Shown: piece after piece, positions 1 to 8,489 of the stretch
Position numbering within the stretch: the first letter of the stretch is position 1
Layout: every line of letters begins with the position of its first letter
Assembly: GCA_016892645.1 (NCBI GenBank)
Contig: JAFEMX010000021.1
Span: forward strand, 1-44,288
Direction: 5' to 3'
DNA length: 44,288 nt
DNA from: Micrococcaceae bacterium RIT 802
GTDB lineage: Bacteria; Actinomycetota; Actinomycetes; Actinomycetales; Micrococcaceae
The notes under the pieces: model-generated
Databases searched by the model: none
What the model was told of the DNA's origin: nothing
What the model saw: only the letters and a program-made list of their open reading frames with translations
Position numbers and translations under genes: made by a program

Positions 1-2
1 CC

Positions 3-554
3 CCGCACCACCGACCGGATGACGCGGCGATCGGGCGGATCGGCCAGACGATCGCCGCAGTGCTCTTCGCCGTCGTCGTCCTGTTCATGGTCGGGCTGGT
101 GATCTCCCTGCGCCGCCAGGCCCGCGCCGCCGATCCCCCCGATGCCCCGGCGACCGAGGACATCCCCTCGGAGGCGAAGCTGCGCGCCGAGGTCGCCGCC
201 ACGCTCGCGCACGCCGAGACGGCGCTCGAGGGCGCCACCGGTGCACAGATCCGTTCACGCATCATCGCCTGCTGGGCCGAACTCGAACGCCTGGCCGCAG
301 CCCGGGGACTGCGGCACGACAGCGCGTCGACCCCGACCGAGCGAGCCGGCGCCATGCTGGCGGCCTTCGGGGTATCGTCCCCGCCGCTGGCCCGCCTGCT
401 CGCGCTCTATGAACGCGTCAGGTACGACGTCGGGGTCCCGGGTTGGGAGCCCGACGCCACCCAGGTGCACCAGGCCGGTTCCGACTTCGCCCGGCTCGCC
501 GAGGAGGTCGGCGCCGCCGACCGCCTCCGCCACCGCACGGGAGCCGGGGCATGA
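3..554 (+). CDS. DUF4129-domain membrane protein (C-terminal part, cut by window edge)
   Basis: The reading frame is open back to the first base, so the true start lies outside the window. The visible part has one hydrophobic segment (about residues 14-36 of the fragment), a charged acidic linker, and then a soluble domain with IIACWAELERLAAARGL and LARLLALYERVRYD. That is the pattern of DUF4129, usually found in or beside transglutaminase/MoxR/DUF58 clusters. The stop overlaps the next start in an ATGA, so translation is coupled to the downstream gene. The role is unknown; a cell-envelope or peptidase-maturation role is only inferred from the MoxR neighbours. Confidence 0.75.
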   Translation, partial: PHHRPDDAAIGRIGQTIAAVLFAVVVLFMVGLVISLRRQARAADPPDAPATEDIPSEAKLRAEVAATLAHAETALEGATGAQIRSRIIACWAELERLAAARGLRHDSASTPTERAGAMLAAFGVSSPPLARLLALYERVRYDVGVPGWEPDATQVHQAGSDFARLAEEVGAADRLRHRTGAGA

Positions 555-1042
555 GCGGGGAACGGCGCCGCCGGAAGACGGCATGGATCGGACCGCTCTG
601 CTTCGGCACGGTCGCCCTGGCCTTCTGCCTGTACACGCGCATCGACCCCGGGCACACCGCACTCTTCACCGCCGTGGGCATCTGCCTGGGGTACCTGTTC
701 ACGCTGTTCCCGCTGCTGACCTTCTCCGGCCGGGCCATGTTGGCGCCGGGCCGGCCGGCCAACGGCAACGAGGCCTTCCGCACCACCGCCTTCGCGCTGC
801 TGGCCAAGCGCGTCCATCGGCACTCCCCCGCCGCGTCGGCCCTGGAGCATGCCGTCGCCACCGCCGTCCGAACCGCCGGGGACGCGGCGTCCGTCGGTCC
901 CGCCACGGCACTCGTCCACCGTGAACTGGCCGCCGGCCACGACCTCACCGCCCGCCAGGCGACGGCCGCGGCCCACGAGATCCAGGCCTACTTCGCCGGC
1001 CTTTCCGACCCAGCCTCCGTCCCCTCGAAAGGCACACCATGA
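551..1042 (+). CDS. small membrane protein of the MoxR/DUF58 cluster
   Basis: This 163-residue protein starts at the ATG that overlaps the preceding stop. A basic N-terminus (RRRRK) precedes two predicted membrane helices (about residues 12-28 and 36-58, the second rich in L, F, T and G). A cytoplasmic, Ala-rich region of about 100 residues follows. I recognise no family or catalytic motif. It is the second of at least five genes joined by 4-base stop/start overlaps, so it is probably a structural partner of the MoxR ATPase and DUF58 protein rather than an independent enzyme. That role is inferred from context. Confidence 0.65.
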   Translation: MSGERRRRKTAWIGPLCFGTVALAFCLYTRIDPGHTALFTAVGICLGYLFTLFPLLTFSGRAMLAPGRPANGNEAFRTTAFALLAKRVHRHSPAASALEHAVATAVRTAGDAASVGPATALVHRELAAGHDLTARQATAAAHEIQAYFAGLSDPASVPSKGTP

Positions 1043-2064
1043 TCGAACGCCCCTCCGAAACCGGACAGACGCCCGCCACCGAACAGACGCCCGCCACCAC
1101 GGCCCCCGAAGCGGCGGTCGAGCGCATCGCCGCCGCCGGGGCCACCGTCCTGGAGGGCGTGGGCGGGGCGGTCGTGGGGACCCGCGAGCCGCTGCGGTTG
1201 GCCCTGGCCGCCGTGCTGGCCGGCGGGCATGTGCTGTTCGAGGACATGCCCGGACTGGGCAAGACACTGGTGGCCAGGTCGTTGGCCCAGACGCTCGGAC
1301 TCGGTTTCCGGAGGTTGCAATGCACCCCCGACCTGCTGCCCTCCGATGTCACCGGGTCCTCGATCTTCGATCCGGTCGAGCGGACCTTCGAGTTCCAGCC
1401 GGGGCCGGTCTTCACGGGCCTGTTGCTCGCCGACGAGATCAACCGCACCTCGCCGAAGACGCAGTCGGCCCTGCTGGAGGCGATGGCCGAGGGCCAGGTC
1501 TCCGTGGAGGGGGAGACACGGACGTTGCCGGTGCCCTTCCACGTCTTCGCCACGTCGAACCCCGTCGAGTTCGAGGGCACCTATCCGCTTCCGGAGGCCC
1601 AGTTGGACCGGTTCCTGGTCCGCTTGTCGCTGGGCTATCCCACGGCGGAGGCGGAAGCGGACATCGTGGCGCGCCGTCTGGTCCGCGGCCTGGTCGAGCC
1701 GGTCCTGGACCCGGTACTGGACCCGGCCGGCCTGCGCCGGCTGCAGGAGTCGCTGGCCGGGATCCCCGTGTCCCCGGACATCGTCGGCTACGCGGTCCGG
1801 CTCGCCGCCGCCAGCCGCGAGCTCGACGAGGTGCAGGTCGGCGCTTCCCCCCGCGGTTCCCAGGCACTGGTGCTGCTCTCCCGCGCCGTGGCCGCGCTGG
1901 ACGGCCGCGCGTACGTGGTGCCGGAGGATGTCAAGGCCGTCGCCGTCCCGGCGCTGGCCCACCGGCTGGTGCTCTCCCCGGCGGCCTGGGCCCGCGGGGC
2001 CGACCCCGAGGAGCTGGTCCGCCGGCTCACCGCTGCGGTCCCCGTGCCGGCGACGGCGCCGTGA
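1039..2064 (+). CDS. MoxR-family AAA+ ATPase
   Basis: This 341-residue protein is a MoxR-type AAA+ ATPase, a cytoplasmic chaperone-like ATPase that remodels or activates membrane or VWA-type partners. Walker A is MPGLGKT near residues 70-76. Walker B is LLADEIN with D132/E133, followed by the MoxR-typical NRTSPKTQSALLEAMAE. Sensor 1 is ATSNPVEFEGTYPLPEAQLDRF. About 40 N-terminal residues before the fold are Ala/Thr-rich and probably disordered. Start and stop overlap both neighbours (ATGA, GTGA). Placement directly before a DUF58 gene is the classic MoxR arrangement. Confidence 0.93.
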   Translation: MIERPSETGQTPATEQTPATTAPEAAVERIAAAGATVLEGVGGAVVGTREPLRLALAAVLAGGHVLFEDMPGLGKTLVARSLAQTLGLGFRRLQCTPDLLPSDVTGSSIFDPVERTFEFQPGPVFTGLLLADEINRTSPKTQSALLEAMAEGQVSVEGETRTLPVPFHVFATSNPVEFEGTYPLPEAQLDRFLVRLSLGYPTAEAEADIVARRLVRGLVEPVLDPVLDPAGLRRLQESLAGIPVSPDIVGYAVRLAAASRELDEVQVGASPRGSQALVLLSRAVAALDGRAYVVPEDVKAVAVPALAHRLVLSPAAWARGADPEELVRRLTAAVPVPATAP

Positions 2065-3419
2065 ACCACCTGGACATGGCCCCGGCGCGGCTGGTCGATG
2101 CCCGCAACCGCCCGGCCGCGGCAGGGCCCCCGGCGCACTCGCCCCAATGGGGCGTGGCCGTTGTCCTGGCCCTCGTCTTCGGCGTCGGCGCGGCGGTGGC
2201 CAGGCGTCCGGACATCGCGGTGATCGGCGCGCTGTTCGCGCTGATCGCCGTGTCGGTTCCGCGACATTTCGGGCAGCGCCACGCCCCCGGCCTGGGCTTC
2301 GCCCCGGGGACGTCCCGGGACGCCGGCACCGCGGGACGCCGACCCGTCATCTTCCGCGACCGATCGGGGGACGACGACGGTCCCGCGCTCCTGGCGGTGC
2401 GTGCCCTGGCGCCCGGCGGCCGCGAATCCGCGCTCATCGCCACGGCGGCCGAGACCGCCCTGCTGGGGGTGCGCGTGCCCCTGGGTGGCCGGCGGGACCT
2501 GTTGGACTACCGGGTCTCGGCCTTCAGCACCGACCTGGGGATCTGCCGCGACGAGTCCACGACCGGCGTGCTCACCGCCCTGCTCCAACCCCAGCCCGAG
2601 CCGCTGCGCAGGCTTCCGGTGCCGGCGGCGCTACGGGCGCATGCCGGATCGCATCATGCCCGGCTGCGCGGCGGCGGGACGGACATCCGCGACATCGGCC
2701 CGCTGCGCCCCGGCGATGACCGCCGGCACATCGACTGGCGGGCCACCGCGCGCAGCACCGATGCCGCCGCCACTCCCCTGGTTCGCCGATACCTCGCCCC
2801 CGCCGATGCCGGCGTCACCCTCGCCATCGATTCCCGGGTGGACATCCCCGCACGCGTGGCCGCCTGGGTCGACCCGAGCCTGGACGCGCTGCGGATGGTC
2901 TCCAGCCTGCAGCTGACCCGGGGAGCGGCGGGTTCCGTGGCGGCGGCCTACGCCGCCCGCGGCGACCGGGTCGGTTTGCTGGACGCGTTCGGGTTCGGGG
3001 CTCCCCTGCGTCCGGCCGGCGGCCACCGCCAGCTCGAATTGCTGCGGCGCCGGTTGGCGGCGTTGGCAGTGCCGTCCACCAGCATCCAGCCCTCCCGCAC
3101 GCCGGCGCCCGCACCCGGCACCCTGGTCTACTTCTTCTCGCCACTGCTCGAACCCGATGCCGCGTCGGTGCCGGCCCATTGGGTCCGCTCCGGGCACATC
3201 GTCGCCGTCGTCGACACCTTGCCCGACCCCGATCCAACGGGCCTGCCGGCCGCGGAAGCACAGGCGCTGGCCCTGCTGCTGGCCACCCGGGCCGCGGTGC
3301 GCGTCGAACTGGCCGAGGAGGGGATCCCCGTCCTGCCGGCTTCGAACCTGCGCGAATCCATCGAGCGGTGGGGCCTGCAACGGGCCCGGTCCCGCACGGT
3401 TCCCGGCGGTGCCCGGTGA
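2061..3419 (+). CDS. DUF58 domain-containing protein
   Basis: The GTG start at 2061 overlaps the moxR stop and gives 452 residues. Two closely spaced membrane helices (about residues 28-48 and 52-68) precede a soluble domain. It contains the DUF58 signature DIGPLRPGDDRRHIDWRATAR (about residues 212-231) and a VWA-like region with TLAIDSRVD. DUF58 proteins are the regular membrane partners of MoxR ATPases; their biochemical activity is not established. The stop overlaps the next gene, so the cluster is one transcription and translation unit. Confidence 0.88.
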   Translation: MNHLDMAPARLVDARNRPAAAGPPAHSPQWGVAVVLALVFGVGAAVARRPDIAVIGALFALIAVSVPRHFGQRHAPGLGFAPGTSRDAGTAGRRPVIFRDRSGDDDGPALLAVRALAPGGRESALIATAAETALLGVRVPLGGRRDLLDYRVSAFSTDLGICRDESTTGVLTALLQPQPEPLRRLPVPAALRAHAGSHHARLRGGGTDIRDIGPLRPGDDRRHIDWRATARSTDAAATPLVRRYLAPADAGVTLAIDSRVDIPARVAAWVDPSLDALRMVSSLQLTRGAAGSVAAAYAARGDRVGLLDAFGFGAPLRPAGGHRQLELLRRRLAALAVPSTSIQPSRTPAPAPGTLVYFFSPLLEPDAASVPAHWVRSGHIVAVVDTLPDPDPTGLPAAEAQALALLLATRAAVRVELAEEGIPVLPASNLRESIERWGLQRARSRTVPGGAR

Positions 3420-4015
3420 ACCGCGTGCTCCGCACGGCGGCCCCGGCGCGTCGGGCTCCCTCGCTGGTGCCCCTGGGCCCGGGGACCGTCCCCGCCACGA
3501 CGTTGGCCCTGGTCGCCGCTGCCCTGCTGGTCGCCGGTACGCTGCCGGCCGCGATCGCCACCGCGACAGGGCGAGGACTGCTCGAGTGGGTCGGTGCACT
3601 CGCCGCCGTCGGGGCCGGGGTCGCCCTCGTCCTGCTGTGGCCCCAGCACGTCACCGCCCTGGTCGCGCTGTTGCTCCTGGGGGCCGCCTATGTGCGCGTC
3701 GGCAGCGTGGGGCTGTGGACGCTGCCGCTCTACGTGGTGGCCTCCCATGCCGTCTACGTGCTGCTCGGCCTGGCCGCGATGGGGCCACGCTCGGCCCGGT
3801 TCACCCGGGCCGCGCTCCGCGAGGCGGCCCGGGCGGCAGCCTGGCCCCAGGTCGGCGCCCAGGTGCTCACCGTCGTCGTGCTCCTGCTGACCCTGTGGGA
3901 TCCCGAGGCAACCGGGGTCGTCGGGGCCGCCGCCGGCATCGTCTCCGCGTGCCTGCTGGCCGGCGGCGCACTCGTGGCTTCCCGGGTCGCCGGTCGACCC
4001 GAGAACCCGGATTGA
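3416..4015 (+). CDS. polytopic membrane protein closing the MoxR cluster
   Basis: This 199-residue protein starts at a GTG overlapping the DUF58 stop. It is almost entirely hydrophobic: about five or six helices rich in A, L and V, including LVALLLLGAAYVRVG and VLTVVVLLLTLWD. Its N-terminal 25 residues are basic and Pro/Ala-rich. No family motif is recognisable. It is the last gene before tRNA-Arg, and no clear terminator separates the two. It is probably an accessory membrane component of the MoxR/DUF58 system, by context only. Confidence 0.65.
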   Translation: MNRVLRTAAPARRAPSLVPLGPGTVPATTLALVAAALLVAGTLPAAIATATGRGLLEWVGALAAVGAGVALVLLWPQHVTALVALLLLGAAYVRVGSVGLWTLPLYVVASHAVYVLLGLAAMGPRSARFTRAALREAARAAAWPQVGAQVLTVVVLLLTLWDPEATGVVGAAAGIVSACLLAGGALVASRVAGRPENPD

Positions 4016-4097
4016 GTCCCGCGCCCACCGGTTACGCCACGGCCTGAAGTTCCTGCTAAGCTCTTTGAGGTTCCCGCCGCAGACACCATCGCGGCAC

Positions 4098-4173
4098 GCC
4101 CTCGTAGCTCAGGGGATAGAGCGGCTGCCTCCGGAGCAGCAGGTCGAAGGTTCGAATCCTTTCGAGGGCACCA
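4098..4173 (+). tRNA. tRNA-Arg(CCG)
   Basis: The cloverleaf folds completely. The acceptor GCCCTCG (4098-4104) pairs with CGAGGGC (4163-4169). The D stem is GCTC/GAGC and the anticodon stem is GCTGC/GCAGC. The seven-base loop CTCCGGA has anticodon CCG at 4131-4133. The T arm is GAAGG-TTCGAAT-CCTTT, with one G-T pair. The discriminator A is at 4170 and CCA is encoded at 4171-4173. It reads CGG codons. Confidence 0.97.
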
Positions 4174-4187
4174 CTGGGGGGCACCTG

Positions 4188-4234
4188 AAAGAGGTCTCCG
4201 GCATTCGTGCCGGGGGCCTCTTTCTTTTCTTTCT
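4188..4234 (+). terminator. intrinsic terminator after tRNA-Arg
   Basis: AAAGAGG (4188-4194) pairs with CCTCTTT (4217-4223), and an inner CCGGCA/TGCCGG stem closes on a TTCG loop. A T-rich run (TTTCTTTTCTTTCTT) follows. It sits 15 bases after the tRNA CCA and before a convergent gene. Confidence 0.9.
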
Positions 4235-4277
4235 TATCCCCGACGCACCCGGTGCCATCGCGGCCCTCCGGCTCCGG

Positions 4278-4736
4278 CTACACCACCAGGCGCAGCCGTG
4301 GAAGCATCCGGCCCGGTTCCACCGTGCTGGGCGAGCTCCCGACCCGGGTGGCTCCGGCATGCAGGTAGAAGCCTTCGGCACCGGGATCCGCATCGAGGCC
4401 CAGGCCGCTCATGCCCAGTCCCCGGGCCACGTTGCATGCGGCACGCAGGAGCTCGGCACCGACCCCCGTGCCGATGGCTGGTGGATCCACGAACAAGGCA
4501 TCCAGTTCCCCGGCCGGGGCGGTTCCGGCCACCCGGAAAAAGCCCTGGGTCCGTCCCTCCCGTTCCGCGACCTGGACCCTGAGTCCATCGCACCAGGACG
4601 GATCCACCCGCAGCGCGGTCCGGCACGCGGCCAGGAAATCGTCGTCGTATCCCCAATACGCCTTGCTGCGCAGGGCCAAGCGGCCCAAGGCGACCGCCTC
4701 GTCGGCGCGGGCCGGCCTCACTGCCAGGTCATCCAT
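4278..4736 (-). CDS. GNAT-family N-acetyltransferase
   Basis: This 152-residue protein has the GNAT layout: a short N-terminal strand, then AGELDALFVDPPAIGTGVGAELLRAA, where the R/Q-x-x-G-x-G acetyl-CoA loop is represented by AIGTGVG. GLDADPGAEGFYLHAGA follows (motif B, with the Tyr that usually protonates CoA). The substrate cannot be told. The ATG at 4736 is chosen because a CATACT -10-like element lies 6 bases upstream (4748-4743), so the mRNA is probably leaderless. It is convergent with the tRNA terminator. Confidence 0.88.
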   Translation of the reverse strand: MDDLAVRPARADEAVALGRLALRSKAYWGYDDDFLAACRTALRVDPSWCDGLRVQVAEREGRTQGFFRVAGTAPAGELDALFVDPPAIGTGVGAELLRAACNVARGLGMSGLGLDADPGAEGFYLHAGATRVGSSPSTVEPGRMLPRLRLVV

Positions 4737-4825
4737 GAAGCCAGTATGGCCCGGGACCGGCCGGGGCGGCCAGGCGGTTGCGGGGGCCGGGCACCGGGAG
4801 GTTGTCGGCAACAGGACGTTGACGT

Positions 4826-4858
4826 TACAGTGAACAGCGTTCAAGTGAACGCCGTTCA
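4826..4858 (+). promoter_or_regulatory. bioY promoter with two tandem BioQ-type operators
   Basis: Two perfect 5-3-5 palindromes of the form TGAAC-N3-GTTCA lie at 4831-4843 and 4846-4858, 15 bp centre to centre. BioQ, the TetR-family biotin repressor of Corynebacterium and Mycobacterium, recognises a TGAAC-N3-GTTAC-like core, so these are very likely its operators. A possible -10 (TACAGT, 4826-4831) with TTGTCG at 4802-4807 would put the start site inside the operators. The BioQ gene itself is not in the window. Confidence 0.75.
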
Positions 4859-4893
4859 AGAGCGCGTCACGCCGTACTGCAGCCAGGATCCCG

Positions 4894-5523
4894 ATGAACC
4901 GCTTCCACCTCGATGCCACCGACATCGCCCGCATCGCCGTCTTCGCCGCCATCGTCGCGGCCCTGGGCCTTCCGGGCGGCTTCTCCGTCTTCGGGACCGT
5001 CCCGATCACCGCCCAGACCCTGGGCGTCATGCTGGCCGGGGCGGTGCTCGGCCCGTGGCGCGGCGCCCTGTCGATGGTCGTGCTGCTGGCGCTGGTCGCC
5101 CTCGGGTTGCCGCTGCTCTCCGGCGGACGCGGCGGACTGGGCGCCTTCGTGGGCCCGTCGGCCGGATACCTCTTCGGCTGGATCGCCGGTGCCGCCGTCA
5201 TCGGTGCCATCGTGCATGCCGGCCCCCGGTTGACGCGGTGGCGGACCGTCCTCGGGATACTCGTCGGCGGGATCCCGGTCATCTACGCGGTCGGGATCCC
5301 CGTCCAGGCGCTGGTGACCCGGCTGCCCCTGGAGGCCACCGCGCTGCAGTCCCTGGTGTTCCTGCCCGGCGACCTGGTGAAGGTCGCCCTCGCGGCGGCC
5401 ATCACGATCACGTTGGCCCGCGCCTACCCGCGGGCCTTCCGGACGGCACCCTCCGCGTCCACTCCCGCTCCGGCGACCGCCGCGGAGGCGACCGGCGAGC
5501 GCGCGAGACACCCGGTCCCGTGA
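4894..5523 (+). CDS. bioY: BioY, biotin-binding S component of an ECF transporter
   Basis: This 209-residue integral membrane protein binds biotin and works with BioM and BioN, encoded further down the same operon. Family features are six hydrophobic segments, the N-terminal FAAIVAALGLPGGFSVFGTVPITAQTLGVMLAG, and GPSAGYLFGW, both characteristic of BioY. About 30 extra Ala/Pro-rich C-terminal residues are probably disordered. The ATG follows the two BioQ-type palindromes by 35 bases. The stop TGA shares its A with the next gene's ATG. Confidence 0.95.
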   Translation: MNRFHLDATDIARIAVFAAIVAALGLPGGFSVFGTVPITAQTLGVMLAGAVLGPWRGALSMVVLLALVALGLPLLSGGRGGLGAFVGPSAGYLFGWIAGAAVIGAIVHAGPRLTRWRTVLGILVGGIPVIYAVGIPVQALVTRLPLEATALQSLVFLPGDLVKVALAAAITITLARAYPRAFRTAPSASTPAPATAAEATGERARHPVP

Positions 5524-6689
5524 TGCCCGGGGAGCTCGTACCGGTGCGCCACCGCCCCGCGGGGCCCGGGGCGACGACACACCTGCTGGAGCGCCTGACG
5601 GCCATCCGCGCCGCCGGCGCCGTTCCGCTGGTCGGCGACGACCGCTGGTCCACCCGGCAGTGGGACGGCATCGACGGGCTATGCGCGTCATCGACCGTGC
5701 CGGCGGGGACCGGCTGGGCGACCCTGACCTCGGGAAGCAGCGGCTTTCCCCGCATCGTGCTGCGCTCGGCCGCCTCCTGGGCGGCCTCCTTCTGCGGCTT
5801 CGCCGGCCTGGTCGGGATGCACGACGACGACGTGCTGGCGCTGCCGGCACCCCCCTCCGCATCGATCTCGCTCTTCTCGCTGGCCCACGCCCTGGAGGGC
5901 GGGCCCCGGCCGCTGCTACCTTGCGGCCATGCAACCGGCGCCACGGACTTCGCGGAGGCGACCCTCTTCCACGGCACCCCGCAGGCCCTGGCCCGGCTGC
6001 TCGACGACGGCGCACCGCCGCGGCTGCGTGCCGCCCTGGTCGGCGGCAGCCGGCTCGACCCCGCGTTGCGGAACCGGGCCTCCCAACGCGGGATCCGGGT
6101 GGTGTCCTACTACGGTGCCGCCGAACTCTCGCTGGTCGCCGTCGACACCGGGAACGGCTACGCACCCTTCTCCGGCGTCGAGCTCGAGCTGCGCGACGGG
6201 CTGGTGTGGGTGCGCTCCCCCTATGTCGCGGACGGCTACCTGGCCCACCCGGCCGAGCACCGGGGTCCCGGACCGCTGCGCAGCCTGGGCGGCTGGCATA
6301 CCGTGGGCGACCGGGCGGTCCGGGATGGCGACCGGCTGGTGGTCGGCGGACGGTCCGACGGGGCGATCCTGACGGCGTCGGCCACCGTGGTCCCGGAGGA
6401 TGTCGAATCAGCACTGCGCCTGGTCCCGGGGGTGGGCGACGCCGTCGTGCTCGGAGTGCCGGCACCGGGGATCGGCAAGCTGGTCGCGGCGATCATCGAA
6501 CCGGCCGCCGGCAGGGCGGTGCCCGATGCCGCCGGACTGCGTCAGGCGGCCCGGGACCTGCTCTCGCCCGCACACCGCCCCCGCCGGTGGTTCACGGCGG
6601 TCTTGCCGCGCACGGCCAGCGGCAAGCCCGACCGGGCCGCGATAGCGCGCCGCCTCGCCGCCGGGGAGGTGGCAGCCCTTGGACGCTAG
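5523..6689 (+). CDS. short AMP-forming acyl-CoA ligase (ANL superfamily, MenE-like length)
   Basis: This 388-residue adenylate-forming enzyme carries motif A3 TLTSGSSGFPR (about 67-77), A5 YYGAAE (196-201), A7 GWHTVGDRAVRDGDRLVVGGRSD and A10 SGKPDR with the catalytic Lys near 368. It is shorter than the usual 500-560 residues because the N-terminal part is reduced, as in MenE and YhfT-type proteins. The carboxylate substrate is unknown. The start shares a base with the bioY stop and the end overlaps the thiolase by 11 bases, so it is translated within the biotin operon. Bacillus subtilis has a comparable BioY-ligase-thiolase set (yhfUTS), also biotin-controlled, with no settled function. Confidence 0.88.
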   Translation: MPGELVPVRHRPAGPGATTHLLERLTAIRAAGAVPLVGDDRWSTRQWDGIDGLCASSTVPAGTGWATLTSGSSGFPRIVLRSAASWAASFCGFAGLVGMHDDDVLALPAPPSASISLFSLAHALEGGPRPLLPCGHATGATDFAEATLFHGTPQALARLLDDGAPPRLRAALVGGSRLDPALRNRASQRGIRVVSYYGAAELSLVAVDTGNGYAPFSGVELELRDGLVWVRSPYVADGYLAHPAEHRGPGPLRSLGGWHTVGDRAVRDGDRLVVGGRSDGAILTASATVVPEDVESALRLVPGVGDAVVLGVPAPGIGKLVAAIIEPAAGRAVPDAAGLRQAARDLLSPAHRPRRWFTAVLPRTASGKPDRAAIARRLAAGEVAALGR

Positions 6690-7806
6690 GACCGCGCTGG
6701 TCATCGCCGCCCGCAGGACCCCGATCGCCACGCGCGGCCGTGCCCTCTCGGCGCTGTCCGTTGATGCGCTGACCTCGCCCGTCTTGTCGGCGACCCTCGC
6801 CGACGCCCACCTGGCCATGGGGCGGCAGGCCGTCGTCGGCGACGTCGTGCTGGGCAACTGCATGGGTCCGGGAGGCAATCCCGCGCGCGTCGCGGCCCTG
6901 GGAGCCGGACTCGCATACGAGGTGCCGGGGGTGACCGTGGACCGGCAATGCGGCAGCGGCTTGGCCGCGGTCATCGCCGCCGCCCAGTCGATCGAGGCCG
7001 GCGACGACCGGCTGCAGCTGGCCGGCGGGGCCGAGAGCGCGTCCACCGCCCCGGTGCGCTCGTGCGACGGCCTCCCCTATGACCGCGCCCCGTTCGTTCC
7101 ACCCGGGTGGCCGGACCCCGGCATGCCGCGGGCGGCCGAGGACCTGGCAGTGGTCGCGGGAATCCCCCGCGACCGGCAGGACGCCTACGCCGCACGCTCC
7201 CACCGCCGGGCCCTGGCGGCCGCCGGCCGGGGGGCCTTCACCGATGAACTGGTCCGGATCGACGGCCTAGCCGCCGACGAGGTACCCGCACGCGGAGCGT
7301 CGCTCCTGCCCCGCTTCACCGCGCTGTTCCCGGGAGGCAGCCTCACCGCCGGGAACTCGTGCCGCATCAGCGACGGGGCGGCCGCCGTTGCCCTCGTGCC
7401 CGGCGGGACATCGTCGGCCCCCGGACTGGCCCTGCGCGCCCACGCCGTCATCGGCTGCGATCCGGCCCTGCCCGGGATCGGCGCGGCACCGGCCATCGAG
7501 TCCGTGCTGGGCTCGGCCGGGCTGGACGTGGCCGACGTGGCGGCGATCGAGCTGGTCGAGGCGTTCGCCGTCCAGACCCTGGCGGTCCTGGAGCGGATCG
7601 GCGTCGCCGATGACGATCCGCGGGTCTGTGCCGACGGTGGCGCGCTGGCCTGGGGGCACCCCTGGGGGGCCAGTGGCGCCGTAGCGGTGGTCCGGCTCTT
7701 CAGCCGGCTGGTGCGCGGCGGAGCCCCGGCCGGCACGCTCGGCGTCGCCGCGGCATCGGTCGGCGGCGGGCTGGGCGTGGCCGCGGTCTTCGAGGTGGTC
7801 CGGTGA
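6679..7806 (+). CDS. atypical thiolase in the biotin-uptake operon
   Basis: This 375-residue thiolase-superfamily protein starts at TTG, with GGGGAGG as ribosome site inside the ligase gene. The nucleophilic Cys is present (DRQCGSG, C91) and so is the GHP histidine (H327). The NEAF asparagine is replaced by Val (VEAFAVQ, V293). The C-terminal CxGGGxG cysteine is Ser (ASVGGGLG, S360). Canonical acetyl-CoA acetyltransferases need that second Cys as acid/base, so the reaction may differ from ordinary acetoacetyl-CoA condensation or cleavage. It is probably a partner of the upstream ligase; the substrate is unknown. Confidence 0.88.
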   Translation: MDARTALVIAARRTPIATRGRALSALSVDALTSPVLSATLADAHLAMGRQAVVGDVVLGNCMGPGGNPARVAALGAGLAYEVPGVTVDRQCGSGLAAVIAAAQSIEAGDDRLQLAGGAESASTAPVRSCDGLPYDRAPFVPPGWPDPGMPRAAEDLAVVAGIPRDRQDAYAARSHRRALAAAGRGAFTDELVRIDGLAADEVPARGASLLPRFTALFPGGSLTAGNSCRISDGAAAVALVPGGTSSAPGLALRAHAVIGCDPALPGIGAAPAIESVLGSAGLDVADVAAIELVEAFAVQTLAVLERIGVADDDPRVCADGGALAWGHPWGASGAVAVVRLFSRLVRGGAPAGTLGVAAASVGGGLGVAAVFEVVR

Positions 7807-8489
7807 GCGCCCTGTCGTTGCGCGACGTCTCGGTCACCCTCGGCGGCACCACGGTCCTCGAGCGGACCTCCGTGGACCTGGACGCCCGGCGGATCGCCAT
7901 CATCGGCGAAAACGGGTCGGGGAAGTCGACGCTGGCCCGGGTGATCGGCGGGCTGGTGACCCCCTCCTCGGGTCACGTGCTCGTCCACGGCGTCGACGCC
8001 GTGCGGGACCTCCGGCTGTTGCGCCGCCGGATCGCGGTGGTCTTCAGCAACCCGGATGCGCAGATCATCATGCCCACGGTCGCCGAGGACGTGGCGTTCT
8101 CCCTGCGGGCGGACAAGCTCCCCCGCCAGGTGGTGGCCGAGCGGGTGGCCACCGCCCTCGAGGACTTCGGGCTCGCGGCACTGGCCGGGCGCTCGGCCCA
8201 TGAGCTCTCCGGCGGGCAGAAGCAGTTGCTTGCCCTGTGCGGGGCGTTCATCCGCTCCCCCGAGCTGGTCATCGCCGATGAGCCGACCGCCCTGCTGGAT
8301 GCCCGCAACGCCCGCAACGTGGCCGCGCACCTGCTCGAGCGGCAGGGCCACCGGCTGGTGTTGGTCACGCACGACCTGGCGCTGGCCGCCCGGTGCGACG
8401 AGGCGGTGCTGGTGGAGAGCGGCAGGATCGGCGTCGTCGGCGCCCCCGACGAGGTCATCGCCGCCTACGAAAGGTCGCTGGTGTGCTGA
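7803..8489 (+). CDS. bioM: BioM, ATPase of the ECF biotin transporter
   Basis: This 228-residue ABC ATPase has Walker A GENGSGKST (35-43), a Q-loop region with VVFSNPDAQIIMPTVAEDVAFSL typical of ECF/CbiO-like ATPases, signature LSGGQKQ (135-141) and Walker B LVIADEP followed by D-loop ALLDARN. It energises biotin uptake with BioN and BioY. The GTG start overlaps the thiolase stop, and the 3' end overlaps bioN by seven bases. Confidence 0.94.
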   Translation: MSALSLRDVSVTLGGTTVLERTSVDLDARRIAIIGENGSGKSTLARVIGGLVTPSSGHVLVHGVDAVRDLRLLRRRIAVVFSNPDAQIIMPTVAEDVAFSLRADKLPRQVVAERVATALEDFGLAALAGRSAHELSGGQKQLLALCGAFIRSPELVIADEPTALLDARNARNVAAHLLERQGHRLVLVTHDLALAARCDEAVLVESGRIGVVGAPDEVIAAYERSLVC

